Shown: one piece after another, positions 1 through 4,754 of the stretch
Numbering within the stretch: the first letter of the stretch is position 1
How the letters are laid out: each line of letters starts with the position of its first letter
DNA from: Planctomycetales bacterium
GTDB lineage: Bacteria; Planctomycetota; Planctomycetia; Isosphaerales; Isosphaeraceae
Length of the DNA: 5,079 bases
Direction: 5' to 3'
NCBI GenBank assembly: GCA_027435495.1
Contig: DAHZZC010000776.1
Coordinates: forward strand, 1 to 5,079
The notes under the pieces: model-generated
Database searches by the model: none
The model's input: only the letters and a program-made list of their open reading frames with translations
Told to the model about the DNA's origin: nothing
Program-made: the position numbers and the translations under genes

Positions 1-1671
1 GCGATCGAACGGGGGCTTCAGATAACCGCCGGCCAGGTAGGCCGCGCGGTCGATCTGCCCGGGGGCCGAGAGCCCGGGCGCATCGGGACCTGGCAGGTAG
101 AGCGCGTGTCCGCCCTCGAAGGAGGCGTGTCGACCGTGTCCGCTCGCGTCGATCGCGGTGGTCCCCTCGATCTCGTCGAGCCGCCAGTAGGCCATCGGCT
201 TCGAGGCGAGGACGGCTTCGGAGTACGGGGTTTTCGAGGATTTGATGGTGCGCCGGGGCTTGCCGGAGACCTTCTCCAGCAGCGCCAGGACAGCGTCGAC
301 GATTTTCGGTTCGGCCTGGATTTCCAGTCCGGCGGTACGTGCCGGCCAGGTCGTGTAGCCGCCGAGGGCGTGCTGTTCGGGGGGCGGGATGTAGCCCTCG
401 GAGCCGTTCGCCAGTTCGATGTTCATCGTCAGAGGAAGTGGGCTTCGGGCCTTGAGCTTCAAACCGGTGATCGCATAAACCTCGTTTGGGATGGCGGCGA
501 TCGCCAGGCCGCCGATCCGGATCGCCTGCAATTTCAGCTCACGGCGCGGGTCGTCGTGGAGGAAGACGGCCTCTCGGGCGTAGACCTCGGGGAGGGTCTG
601 GGGCTCGTCGCGGCCCTTCATCGCGGCGATCACGCCGCGCGCCCAGGCCAGGCGTTCGGCATCGGGGAGGCGGCGATCCAAAGTCAGGGTCGACTCGGCC
701 ATCGCCAGCCGGACATCGTCGCGGTATTCGACGGCCCGGCAGGCGTGCTCGGCGGTCTCGGCGACGGCGTCGGCATAGGCGTCGAGGCCCGGGGATTTCT
801 TCGGGGCGCCGTAGTCCATCCACATCTGATCGCCGCTGGTCCCCTGCGACATCATCGCGACGAACGGAGGCGCCTTCGGGCCGGCCGGGCGATCGGCGCC
901 GAGGCGTCGGGCGAGTGAATCGGCGAACCGGCCGTAGTAGTCGGCCGAGACGGGATCGGCCCCGTAATAGTGCATCGAGTAGTTCGCCAGAACGGCGATC
1001 GGCCGCCCAGTCGTCGACCGGACCGCCAGCACCGTGAGTGCCGGGTCGACCGGTCCGGCGGGGGTGATGGCGTCGGGATTTTGATAACCGGGGTGCATGT
1101 TGGCCCGGACGTTCCGGACGCCGAAGGGGTCGGTGAGCATCCGGTCGGGGCGCCGGATCCATCGTCGGCAGTGGGTGTGCTCGGGATCGTCGACGGCCGC
1201 CCAGCCGGCGCGTGCGGGCTCGAGGTTCGCGACGGCGCGCACGATCGCCTCGGCGATCCTCGGCGGTAGGCCCGCGACGTAATCGGAGTCGGGCGGCGTG
1301 CCGAGCGCCCCCATCGCCGAGGGCGCCGAGTGGGTGTGCGTCGCCGAGATCAGCATCCGGTCGACCGGGATGCCGGTCTTTTCGCGGGCGAGGGCCTTGG
1401 CGCGATCGATCAACTCGCGCGGCAACATGCAACTATCGACCACGACGATCGCCAGCCGGGTCGTGCCGTCGTCGAGGACGAGCGCCCGGGCGCGGATCGG
1501 GTCGTTCCGCCGATCGGCGTGGGCGGCGAGGAACCCGCCGTTGACGATCACCGGGAAGCGTCCGGGCGCGAGGTCGACGGCCGAGGCACCGGCGCGAAGG
1601 ACGGGGGCCTCGGCGTGGGCTGTCGCGATCATCGCCAGCATGGCCATCGGGGCGAGACGTCGGATCATCAT
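1..1671 (-). CDS. Secreted neutral/alkaline ceramidase-like hydrolase with C-terminal LamG-type domain (partial, runs off left edge)
   Basis: 557 codons are readable and the frame is still open at base 1, so the C-terminus is missing. The start is the first of two ATGs: an in-frame TGA lies four codons upstream, and TGAGGG sits 6 nt before the ATG. Residues 1-20 form a Sec signal peptide (RR at 4-5, hydrophobic 6-18, likely cut after AHA), so the protein is exported. Residues about 22-470 match the neutral/alkaline non-lysosomal ceramidase N-terminal family. Visible motifs are THTHS at 111-115 and SMHYYG at 232-237 (candidate zinc histidines H112, H114, H234), SQGTSGD at 275-281, PNEVY at 395-399 (candidate ligand E397) and GYIPPPEQH at 426-434 (Y427). 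Known ceramidases of this family hydrolyse the ceramide amide bond using zinc; the substrate here is unknown. From about residue 482 a second domain begins with AVLASKPMAYWRLDE and DASGHGRHASF, the typical opening of a LamG/concanavalin-like module. The gene lies 22 bp downstream of the Uma2 gene on the same strand. I am confident of the family, not of the substrate. Confidence 0.88.
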   Translation of the reverse strand, partial: MMIRRLAPMAMLAMIATAHAEAPVLRAGASAVDLAPGRFPVIVNGGFLAAHADRRNDPIRARALVLDDGTTRLAIVVVDSCMLPRELIDRAKALAREKTGIPVDRMLISATHTHSAPSAMGALGTPPDSDYVAGLPPRIAEAIVRAVANLEPARAGWAAVDDPEHTHCRRWIRRPDRMLTDPFGVRNVRANMHPGYQNPDAITPAGPVDPALTVLAVRSTTGRPIAVLANYSMHYYGADPVSADYYGRFADSLARRLGADRPAGPKAPPFVAMMSQGTSGDQMWMDYGAPKKSPGLDAYADAVAETAEHACRAVEYRDDVRLAMAESTLTLDRRLPDAERLAWARGVIAAMKGRDEPQTLPEVYAREAVFLHDDPRRELKLQAIRIGGLAIAAIPNEVYAITGLKLKARSPLPLTMNIELANGSEGYIPPPEQHALGGYTTWPARTAGLEIQAEPKIVDAVLALLEKVSGKPRRTIKSSKTPYSEAVLASKPMAYWRLDEIEGTTAIDASGHGRHASFEGGHALYLPGPDAPGLSAPGQIDRAAYLAGGYLKPPFDR

Positions 1672-1693
1672 CGAGGACCCTCACAAATCGGGA

Positions 1694-2404
1694 TCAATCG
1701 GGCTCGATCCCCAGTTCGCGGAGTTTTGCCAGGTAGCGCTCGGCCCGATGGCGTTCGGCCTCGGCGTTCCGCCGTTCGGCCTCGGCACGATGGCGTTCGG
1801 CCTCGGCGCGGCGGTGCTCAGCCTCGGCCCGTTCCGACGTCTCCTCGAACGACTGGAACCGGCTACCATCGGGCCGATAGATCGCGAGGTTGTCGGGGCC
1901 TTCACCCGGCTCGAAACGGATGCCCAGTCGAGGGCTGACGAATCCGGCCATCTGGGGGATTTCCTCCAGCACCCGGCCGTGCCGGAGCCAGCCGCGGAGC
2001 GTCCCTCGGTCGGGATCGTAGATGTAGTATTCCTCGACACCGTATCGCTGATAAAACTCAAATTTCCGGGCCATCTCCCCGGCGCGATTGCCGGGCGAGA
2101 GTACCTCGAAGACGACCTGAGGCGGGATGCCGTCTTCCTCCCAGAGCCGATACGAGCCCCGCTCGCCCTTGGGCCGGCCGAAGGCGACGAGAGCATCGGG
2201 CGCCATCCGGATCTTCGGGTTTCCTTCCACCGGATACCAGAGCAGGTCGCCAGCGACGAAAACGTTGGGATCGTGGAGAAAGGTGACTTCGAGTCCTCCC
2301 TTGATGGTCACGATCCAACGGTACTGGAGCGTATTCTCCGCCATGGGCTTCCCGTCGCTGTCGGGATAGACGATCGTTTTCGATTCGGCCGTGATGGGGC
2401 GCAT
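1694..2404 (-). CDS. Uma2 family (DUF820) PD-(D/E)XK-like endonuclease with heptad-repeat tail
   Basis: 236 residues. The ATG at 2404 is chosen because GGAGG lies 8 nt upstream; the frame extends 22 codons further to a TTG, but that extension lacks such support. Residues about 25-180 match the Uma2 family: APDALVAFG (D70), VVFEVLSPG (E100), a lysine at 114, then FYQRYGVEEYYIYDPD. D70, E100 and K114 are the likely PD-(D/E)XK-type catalytic set. Residues 192-219 are four perfect-length heptads of the RAEAERH type, followed by RAERYLAKLRELGIEPD. This gives a highly charged, Ala/Glu/Arg-rich helix, probably a coiled coil. Uma2 proteins are abundant in cyanobacteria and planctomycetes; nuclease activity is inferred from fold and the biological role is not established. 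No signal peptide is seen, so it should be cytoplasmic. It is upstream of, and likely co-transcribed with, the secreted ceramidase-like gene, with no obvious functional link. Confidence 0.9.
   Translation of the reverse strand: MRPITAESKTIVYPDSDGKPMAENTLQYRWIVTIKGGLEVTFLHDPNVFVAGDLLWYPVEGNPKIRMAPDALVAFGRPKGERGSYRLWEEDGIPPQVVFEVLSPGNRAGEMARKFEFYQRYGVEEYYIYDPDRGTLRGWLRHGRVLEEIPQMAGFVSPRLGIRFEPGEGPDNLAIYRPDGSRFQSFEETSERAEAEHRRAEAERHRAEAERRNAEAERHRAERYLAKLRELGIEPD
1748..1831 (-). repeat. In-frame 21-bp tandem repeat (4 copies) encoding RAEAERH heptads
   Basis: Four consecutive 21-bp units encode residues 192-198, 199-205, 206-212 and 213-219 of the Uma2 protein (RAEAEHR, RAEAERH, RAEAERR, NAEAERH). 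On the plus strand the core gttcggcctcggc recurs exactly at 1753, 1774 and 1795, with a diverged fourth copy at 1816. The unit equals one coiled-coil heptad, so copy number can change without breaking the frame. Confidence 0.85.
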
Positions 2405-2412
2405 GGCCGTTG

Positions 2413-2417
2413 CCTCC
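2413..2417 (-). promoter_or_regulatory. Shine-Dalgarno of the Uma2 gene
   Basis: GGAGG on the minus strand lies 8 nt before the ATG at 2404. It decides the start: the upstream in-frame TTG at 2470 would add 22 residues (MAEPVRDWSPW and onward) that do not look like Uma2 sequence. Confidence 0.7.
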
Positions 2418-2491
2418 GATGGGGCTCGCGGAAATCTCCACGGACTCCAGTCTCGCACGGGCTCCGCCAACGCTCAAGCCCGGCCAAACCG

Positions 2492-2517
2492 CGGCGGTTG
2501 ACCGGCGCGAACCGCCG
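2492..2517. repeat. Perfect inverted repeat in the divergent promoter region
   Basis: CGGCGGTT at 2492-2499 and its exact reverse complement AACCGCCG at 2510-2517 are separated by 10 nt. Two further half-site-like pieces flank it: AACCG just to the left (about 2487-2491) and CGGTT at 2524-2528. The arrangement could be an operator for a dimeric regulator acting on one or both divergent genes, or a hairpin. An 8-bp GC-rich repeat can also arise by chance in this base composition. Confidence 0.4.
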
Positions 2518-2585
2518 ACCGGCCGGTTACACTCTGGGGGCGTCGATCCGGTCCCGATCGTTGTCTCTTGTGGAGTTCTCGAACG

Positions 2586-3281
2586 ATGCGATTCGCGCGT
2601 CTGATGCTGCCCGCGGTCCTGCTGGCCTCGACCGCTGGCGTGTCGATGGCCCAGGAGTCGGAATCGCCCGCCGCCCTGGAGCGCGACCCGAGCGGCTGGA
2701 CGGATTTACTCGCCAAGGCCGGACCCGAGCTGAACGGATGGGTCCGCGGGCCGATCCCGCCGAAGGGGAAGTTGAATCCTCGATCACAGTGGTCGATCGA
2801 CCCGGCGACCGGCCACCTCGTCTGCGCGGGCGACGGCGGCCACGAATGGCTCCGATGGGACCGCCCTGTCGGCGACGGTATCTTCCACGTCGAGTGGCGG
2901 TTCACTCCGGTCGAGGGAAAGAAGGGCAAGTACAACTCGGGAATGTACGCCCGCAACTCGATCGACGCCCGAATATGGCACCAGGCACAGACCGGCGACG
3001 CCTCCGGCGGCTACATCTTCGGCGAGACCGAGGCCGACGGGAAGTTGAAGCGGGTCAACCTCTCGAAGCAGGCAAGACCCTCGCGCGTCAAACCGGCCGG
3101 CGAGTGGAATACCTTCGAACTGGCCTGCAAGGGAAAGGAAATGACGCTCTGGGTTAACGGGGCGATCACCAACCGATGGGACGACTGCGAGGTCCCCAGC
3201 GGCTACGTCGGCGTCGAGGCCGAGGGCTATCGGATCGAGTTCCGCAACGTGAAGCTCAAGGTGACGGACGCAGGCCGGTAA
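2586..3281 (+). CDS. Secreted DUF1080 / 3-keto-disaccharide hydrolase domain protein
   Basis: 231 residues from the ATG at 2586, chosen because the signal peptide begins there (RFAR, hydrophobic 6-18, likely cut after VSMA before QESES). No lipobox cysteine is present, so it should be released to the periplasm or outside rather than lipid-anchored. Residues about 36-227 form one DUF1080 (3-keto-disaccharide hydrolase) domain with a concanavalin-like beta-sandwich fold. Landmarks are GWTDLL at 37-42, WSIDPATGHLVCAGDGG at 69-85, FHVEWRF at 100-106, YNSGMYAR at 116-123, GEWNTFELACKG at 172-183, WVNG at 189-192 and GYVGVEAEG at 206-214. Some members act on 3-keto-glycosides; many planctomycete paralogues have no assigned substrate, so activity is inference. 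The length fits a single-domain member with no cytochrome or sorting domain. The gene is divergent from the Uma2 gene and convergent with the yaiI-like gene, with 20 bp between the stops, so it is monocistronic. Confidence 0.92.
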   Translation: MRFARLMLPAVLLASTAGVSMAQESESPAALERDPSGWTDLLAKAGPELNGWVRGPIPPKGKLNPRSQWSIDPATGHLVCAGDGGHEWLRWDRPVGDGIFHVEWRFTPVEGKKGKYNSGMYARNSIDARIWHQAQTGDASGGYIFGETEADGKLKRVNLSKQARPSRVKPAGEWNTFELACKGKEMTLWVNGAITNRWDDCEVPSGYVGVEAEGYRIEFRNVKLKVTDAGR

Positions 3282-3301
3282 TCGCACGGACGGAGGGCCC
3301 G

Positions 3302-3757
3302 TCAGTGTCCCTTGCGGCGTCGGATCGCCTGGATCATCTCGTCGAGCTTGCCGAGGAACCGCGATCGATCGGCCTTTGCAAACGGCGGCGGTCCGCCGCC
3401 GTGCTCGCCCGACTGGCGGAGCATCTCCAGCAGGGCGCGGGTGGCCAGGGCGTGGCCGATATCGTCCTCGGTGAAAGGGATGCCTCTCGGCGAGAGCACC
3501 CGCGCCCCGGCGCGGAGGCATCGGTCGGCCAGAGGGATATCGGACGTCACCACGATGTCGACCGACCCCACGCCCTCAGCGATCCGATCGTCGGCCGCGT
3601 CGAACCCGCCCGGGACAACGACCAGCTCGACCAGCTCGTCGGTCGGCACCCGGATCGGCGCGTTGGCCACGACGATCACCTTGATACTGTACCGGCGCGC
3701 GACGCGGTACACTTCCTCCTTGACCGGACAGGCGTCGGCGTCGATGTAGATCGGCAT
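3302..3757 (-). CDS. yaiI: YaiI/YqxD family protein (UPF0178, DUF188)
   Basis: 151 residues, the usual size of the family. The start at 3757 is where family similarity begins (MPIYIDADACPVK); the frame stays open 78 codons upstream, but that stretch is low-complexity and unlike the family. Conserved features are IDADACPVKEE (D6, D8, C10), VVANAP at 29-34, VVVPGGFDAADDRIAE at 46-61, VTSDIPLADRCL at 70-81 with D73, and VLSPRG at 87-92. The C-terminal segment about 118-150 (HGGGPPPFAKADRSRFLGKLDEMIQ) is also typical. DUF188 belongs to the PIN-like fold group by established classification; the clustered aspartates fit a metal site, but no molecular role is known. It is cytoplasmic, with no signal peptide. 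No Shine-Dalgarno lies at normal distance: the nearest, GAGGA at 3790-3786, is 28 nt from the ATG, with two alternative hairpins between or over it. The family call is firm and the function unknown. Confidence 0.92.
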   Translation of the reverse strand: MPIYIDADACPVKEEVYRVARRYSIKVIVVANAPIRVPTDELVELVVVPGGFDAADDRIAEGVGSVDIVVTSDIPLADRCLRAGARVLSPRGIPFTEDDIGHALATRALLEMLRQSGEHGGGPPPFAKADRSRFLGKLDEMIQAIRRRKGH

Positions 3758-3994
3758 GGATGAACATGGGCCGGGATCGGCCCGATCCTCAGAAGGTCCC
3801 GAGGCACCTGTGCTCGACTTTCGGAATTCAGTGTAGACCAGAGCACTTCTCGGCCGGACGCTCGCCGGGAACTGCGGTGGTATCCTGCTCTGAGACGTGC
3901 GTGCTACTCTCGAATTCGGGTAAATCCGGGCCCACAGGTCAGGCACTGGGGCCGGAGTCCCCGGACCTCGGACCATTTGCGCACCTGGCATGTC
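3758..3994. other. Intergenic region between the toxin remnant and the yaiI-like gene
   Basis: These 237 bp lie downstream of the PIN gene and upstream of the yaiI-like start, all read on the minus strand. Both strands have open frames here, but none looks like a known protein or has a ribosome site. Beyond the leader hairpins, I see only short GC-rich inversions, such as ccgg at 3952-3955 and 3961-3964 and a cggacc direct repeat at 3962-3967 and 3969-3974. No convincing terminator or -35/-10 pair is visible. The yaiI promoter should be in this region. Confidence 0.4.
3768..3790 (-). promoter_or_regulatory. Two mutually exclusive hairpins in the yaiI leader
   Basis: On the minus strand GAGGA (3790-3786) is followed by GGGCCG (3783-3778), ATCC and CGGCCC (3773-3768), a perfect 6-bp stem with a 4-nt loop. 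Overlapping it, GGATCG (3788-3783), GGC and CGATCC (3779-3774) form a second perfect 6-bp stem. The two share bases and cannot coexist. The first leaves GAGGA free and shortens its effective distance to the ATG from 28 to about 12 nt; the second buries part of GAGGA. Regulation is inference only. Confidence 0.3.
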
Positions 3995-4383
3995 TCACCA
4001 GACCCAGGCGACTCGTGGCGATGCCTGAATTGTTCGATCCTTCGTGATAAGGGTGGCTTCGAGCCGGTTGCTCGCGATCGCAATCAGTCGGTCGTGCATC
4101 TCCGTGATTTCCGGGTAAGCAGCCAGGCTTCTGATATCAACCAGGAGAATTGTCTCAATTTGATAATGTGGATGGCCAGCAGAGCATCGAGAATCTCAGG
4201 GAACAGGTCGTCCACCTGAAACTTCAACAGGATGTAATATAACTCTGCGAGAACCAGGGACAGGACAACCAGACCGTCCTTACCGGCCTCGCCATCTTCG
4301 ATCGCCTGGCGAGCAGCCGGGGAGAGTTTCGCCGGATCGAAGAGATGCCAGAAGCGGGCGTGAGTATCGAAGAGGTAGGTCAT
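3995..4383 (-). pseudogene. VapC-type PIN-domain toxin, disrupted by a one-base frameshift
   Basis: The ATG at 4383 opens with YLFDTHARFWHLFDP and reads well to LFPEILDALLA (residue 70, near 4174). That frame then gives unrelated sequence and stops at 4084-4086 (99 residues). In the -1 frame the rest of a PIN domain continues: GHPHYQIETILLVDIRSL, YPEITEMHDRLIAIAS, ATLITKDRTIQASPRVAWVW, then TGA at 3997-3995. Adding back one base near 4175-4177 gives 129 residues, the normal PIN toxin length. All four expected acidic positions are present across the two frames: D6, E47, D98 (in HDR) and D116 (in TKD). The -1 frame has a TGA at 4198-4196, so the lesion must lie between about 4195 and 4087. Intact PIN toxins are Mg-dependent RNases held inactive by a co-expressed antitoxin; as read, this product lacks the C-terminal half of the active site. 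The start overlaps the antitoxin stop by ATGA. No slippery heptamer is seen at the junction, so mutation or sequencing error is likelier than programmed frameshifting. Confidence 0.87.
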
Positions 4384-4631
4384 TCGGGAAGCCCTTGGGC
4401 CTCCCGGTTCGTCCGTCGTCGGATCTCCCGTACTTCCTCGACGAGATCGATGGCCCGGGGCGCGAAGGCGGCAAATTTCCCCGAAAGGCTGGTCGCGGAT
4501 CCGGTGGTCGGCTTCGCGGCCCGATTCACCACGAGGACGACATCTGCCGGCCCAGGCAAAAGACCGGTCGAAAGCTCGAGGCGGAGCATACCGCCCGAAT
4601 CGATTTGAGCCCGGGTCGTGATCGTTTCCAT
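4380..4631 (-). CDS. Antitoxin of a VapBC-like type II toxin-antitoxin pair
   Basis: 83 residues. GAGGA lies 5 nt before the ATG at 4631, a strong ribosome site. The stop codon overlaps the toxin start in an ATGA junction, the usual arrangement for translational coupling of antitoxin and toxin. Residues 1-38 (ITTRAQIDSGGMLRLELS, then PGPADVVLVV) read as short beta strands, like the N-terminal part of small antitoxins that precede PIN genes. A Ser/Thr/Pro linker follows at about 40-48. Residues 49-80 (FAAFAPRAIDLVEEVREIRR) look like a charged helix that would wrap and block the PIN active site. I cannot assign a named DNA-binding fold (AbrB, RHH or Phd) by eye, so the antitoxin call rests mainly on size, order, overlap and the adjacent PIN domain. 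It may autoregulate the operon through the 4632-4754 region; that is inference. It remains intact although its toxin is frameshifted. Confidence 0.8.
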   Translation of the reverse strand: METITTRAQIDSGGMLRLELSTGLLPGPADVVLVVNRAAKPTTGSATSLSGKFAAFAPRAIDLVEEVREIRRRTNREAQGLPE

Positions 4632-4754
4632 CGCCGTCCTCTCGCGCCTGGAGGGAATTCGTCGTTCTCAAATACTACCGGAATCCTCGACGCCGCGAGA
4701 AGGGAGCGTTACCCTGTTCTCGATGACGAATCCCACCCCGCGGAGTCCTCGACG
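4632..4754. other. Divergent intergenic region between the antitoxin and tartrate dehydrogenase genes
   Basis: These 123 bp carry the start signals of both divergent units. Toward the antitoxin, TAGTAT on the minus strand (4677-4672) is a possible -10 in a locally AT-richer patch, about 40 nt before the ATG, but has no good -35. Toward the dehydrogenase, TCGACG (4687-4692), a 17-nt spacer and TACCCT (4710-4715) is a weak sigma-70-like pair. GGAG at 4742-4745, 9 nt before the ATG, is the ribosome site of the dehydrogenase. I see no clear operator palindrome. Confidence 0.4.

Larger units (their letters stand above)
2405..2585. other. Divergent intergenic region between the Uma2 and DUF1080 genes
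   Basis: These 181 bp must hold the promoters of both divergent transcripts. For the Uma2 direction, the best minus-strand candidate is TTGAGC (2477-2472), a 17-nt spacer and GAGACT (2454-2449); the -10 is poor. For the DUF1080 direction, TTGACC (2498-2503) and TACACT (2528-2533) are visible but 24 nt apart, too far to be one sigma-70 promoter. The DUF1080 ribosome site is probably TGGAG at 2571-2575, 10 nt before the ATG. The region also carries the inverted repeat listed separately. Confidence 0.5.

Noticed and set aside
106..918. Plus-strand open frame of about 270 codons antisense to the ceramidase-like gene.
   Set aside because: The minus strand over the same bases encodes a recognisable ceramidase-like protein with signal peptide and motifs; the plus-strand product resembles nothing.
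539..1432. Minus-strand open frame of about 297 codons in a different frame from the ceramidase-like protein.
   Set aside because: Arg/Pro/Gly-rich product with no domain, overlapping the ceramidase-like frame entirely.
1298..3157. A very long plus-strand open frame of about 619 codons running antisense to the ceramidase-like and Uma2 genes and into the DUF1080 gene out of frame.
   Set aside because: It has no family resemblance or ribosome site, and its middle is a repetitive mirror of the Uma2 heptad region. GC-rich third positions of real genes leave the complementary frame open.
3289..3303. 5-bp GC hairpin (GACGG/CCGTC, 5-nt loop) between the convergent stops, a possible bidirectional terminator.
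   Set aside because: The stem is short, there is no T tract on either side, and it overlaps the yaiI-like stop codon.
3758..3991. N-terminal extension of the yaiI-like frame by 78 codons.
   Set aside because: Family proteins begin at MPIYIDADACP and are about 150 residues; the extension is Pro/Arg/Ser-rich, unlike the family, and contains the leader hairpins.
4029..4062. tRNA T-loop-like strings (tgttcgatcc and ggcttcgagcc).
   Set aside because: The flanks do not pair as a T-stem, no acceptor or anticodon arm can be built, and the minus strand here encodes the PIN domain C-terminus.
4160..4185. Programmed -1 ribosomal frameshifting to make full-length PIN toxin.
   Set aside because: No X XXY YYZ slippery heptamer is present in the toxin frame near the junction and no clear downstream stem is visible; a one-base deletion explains the data more simply.
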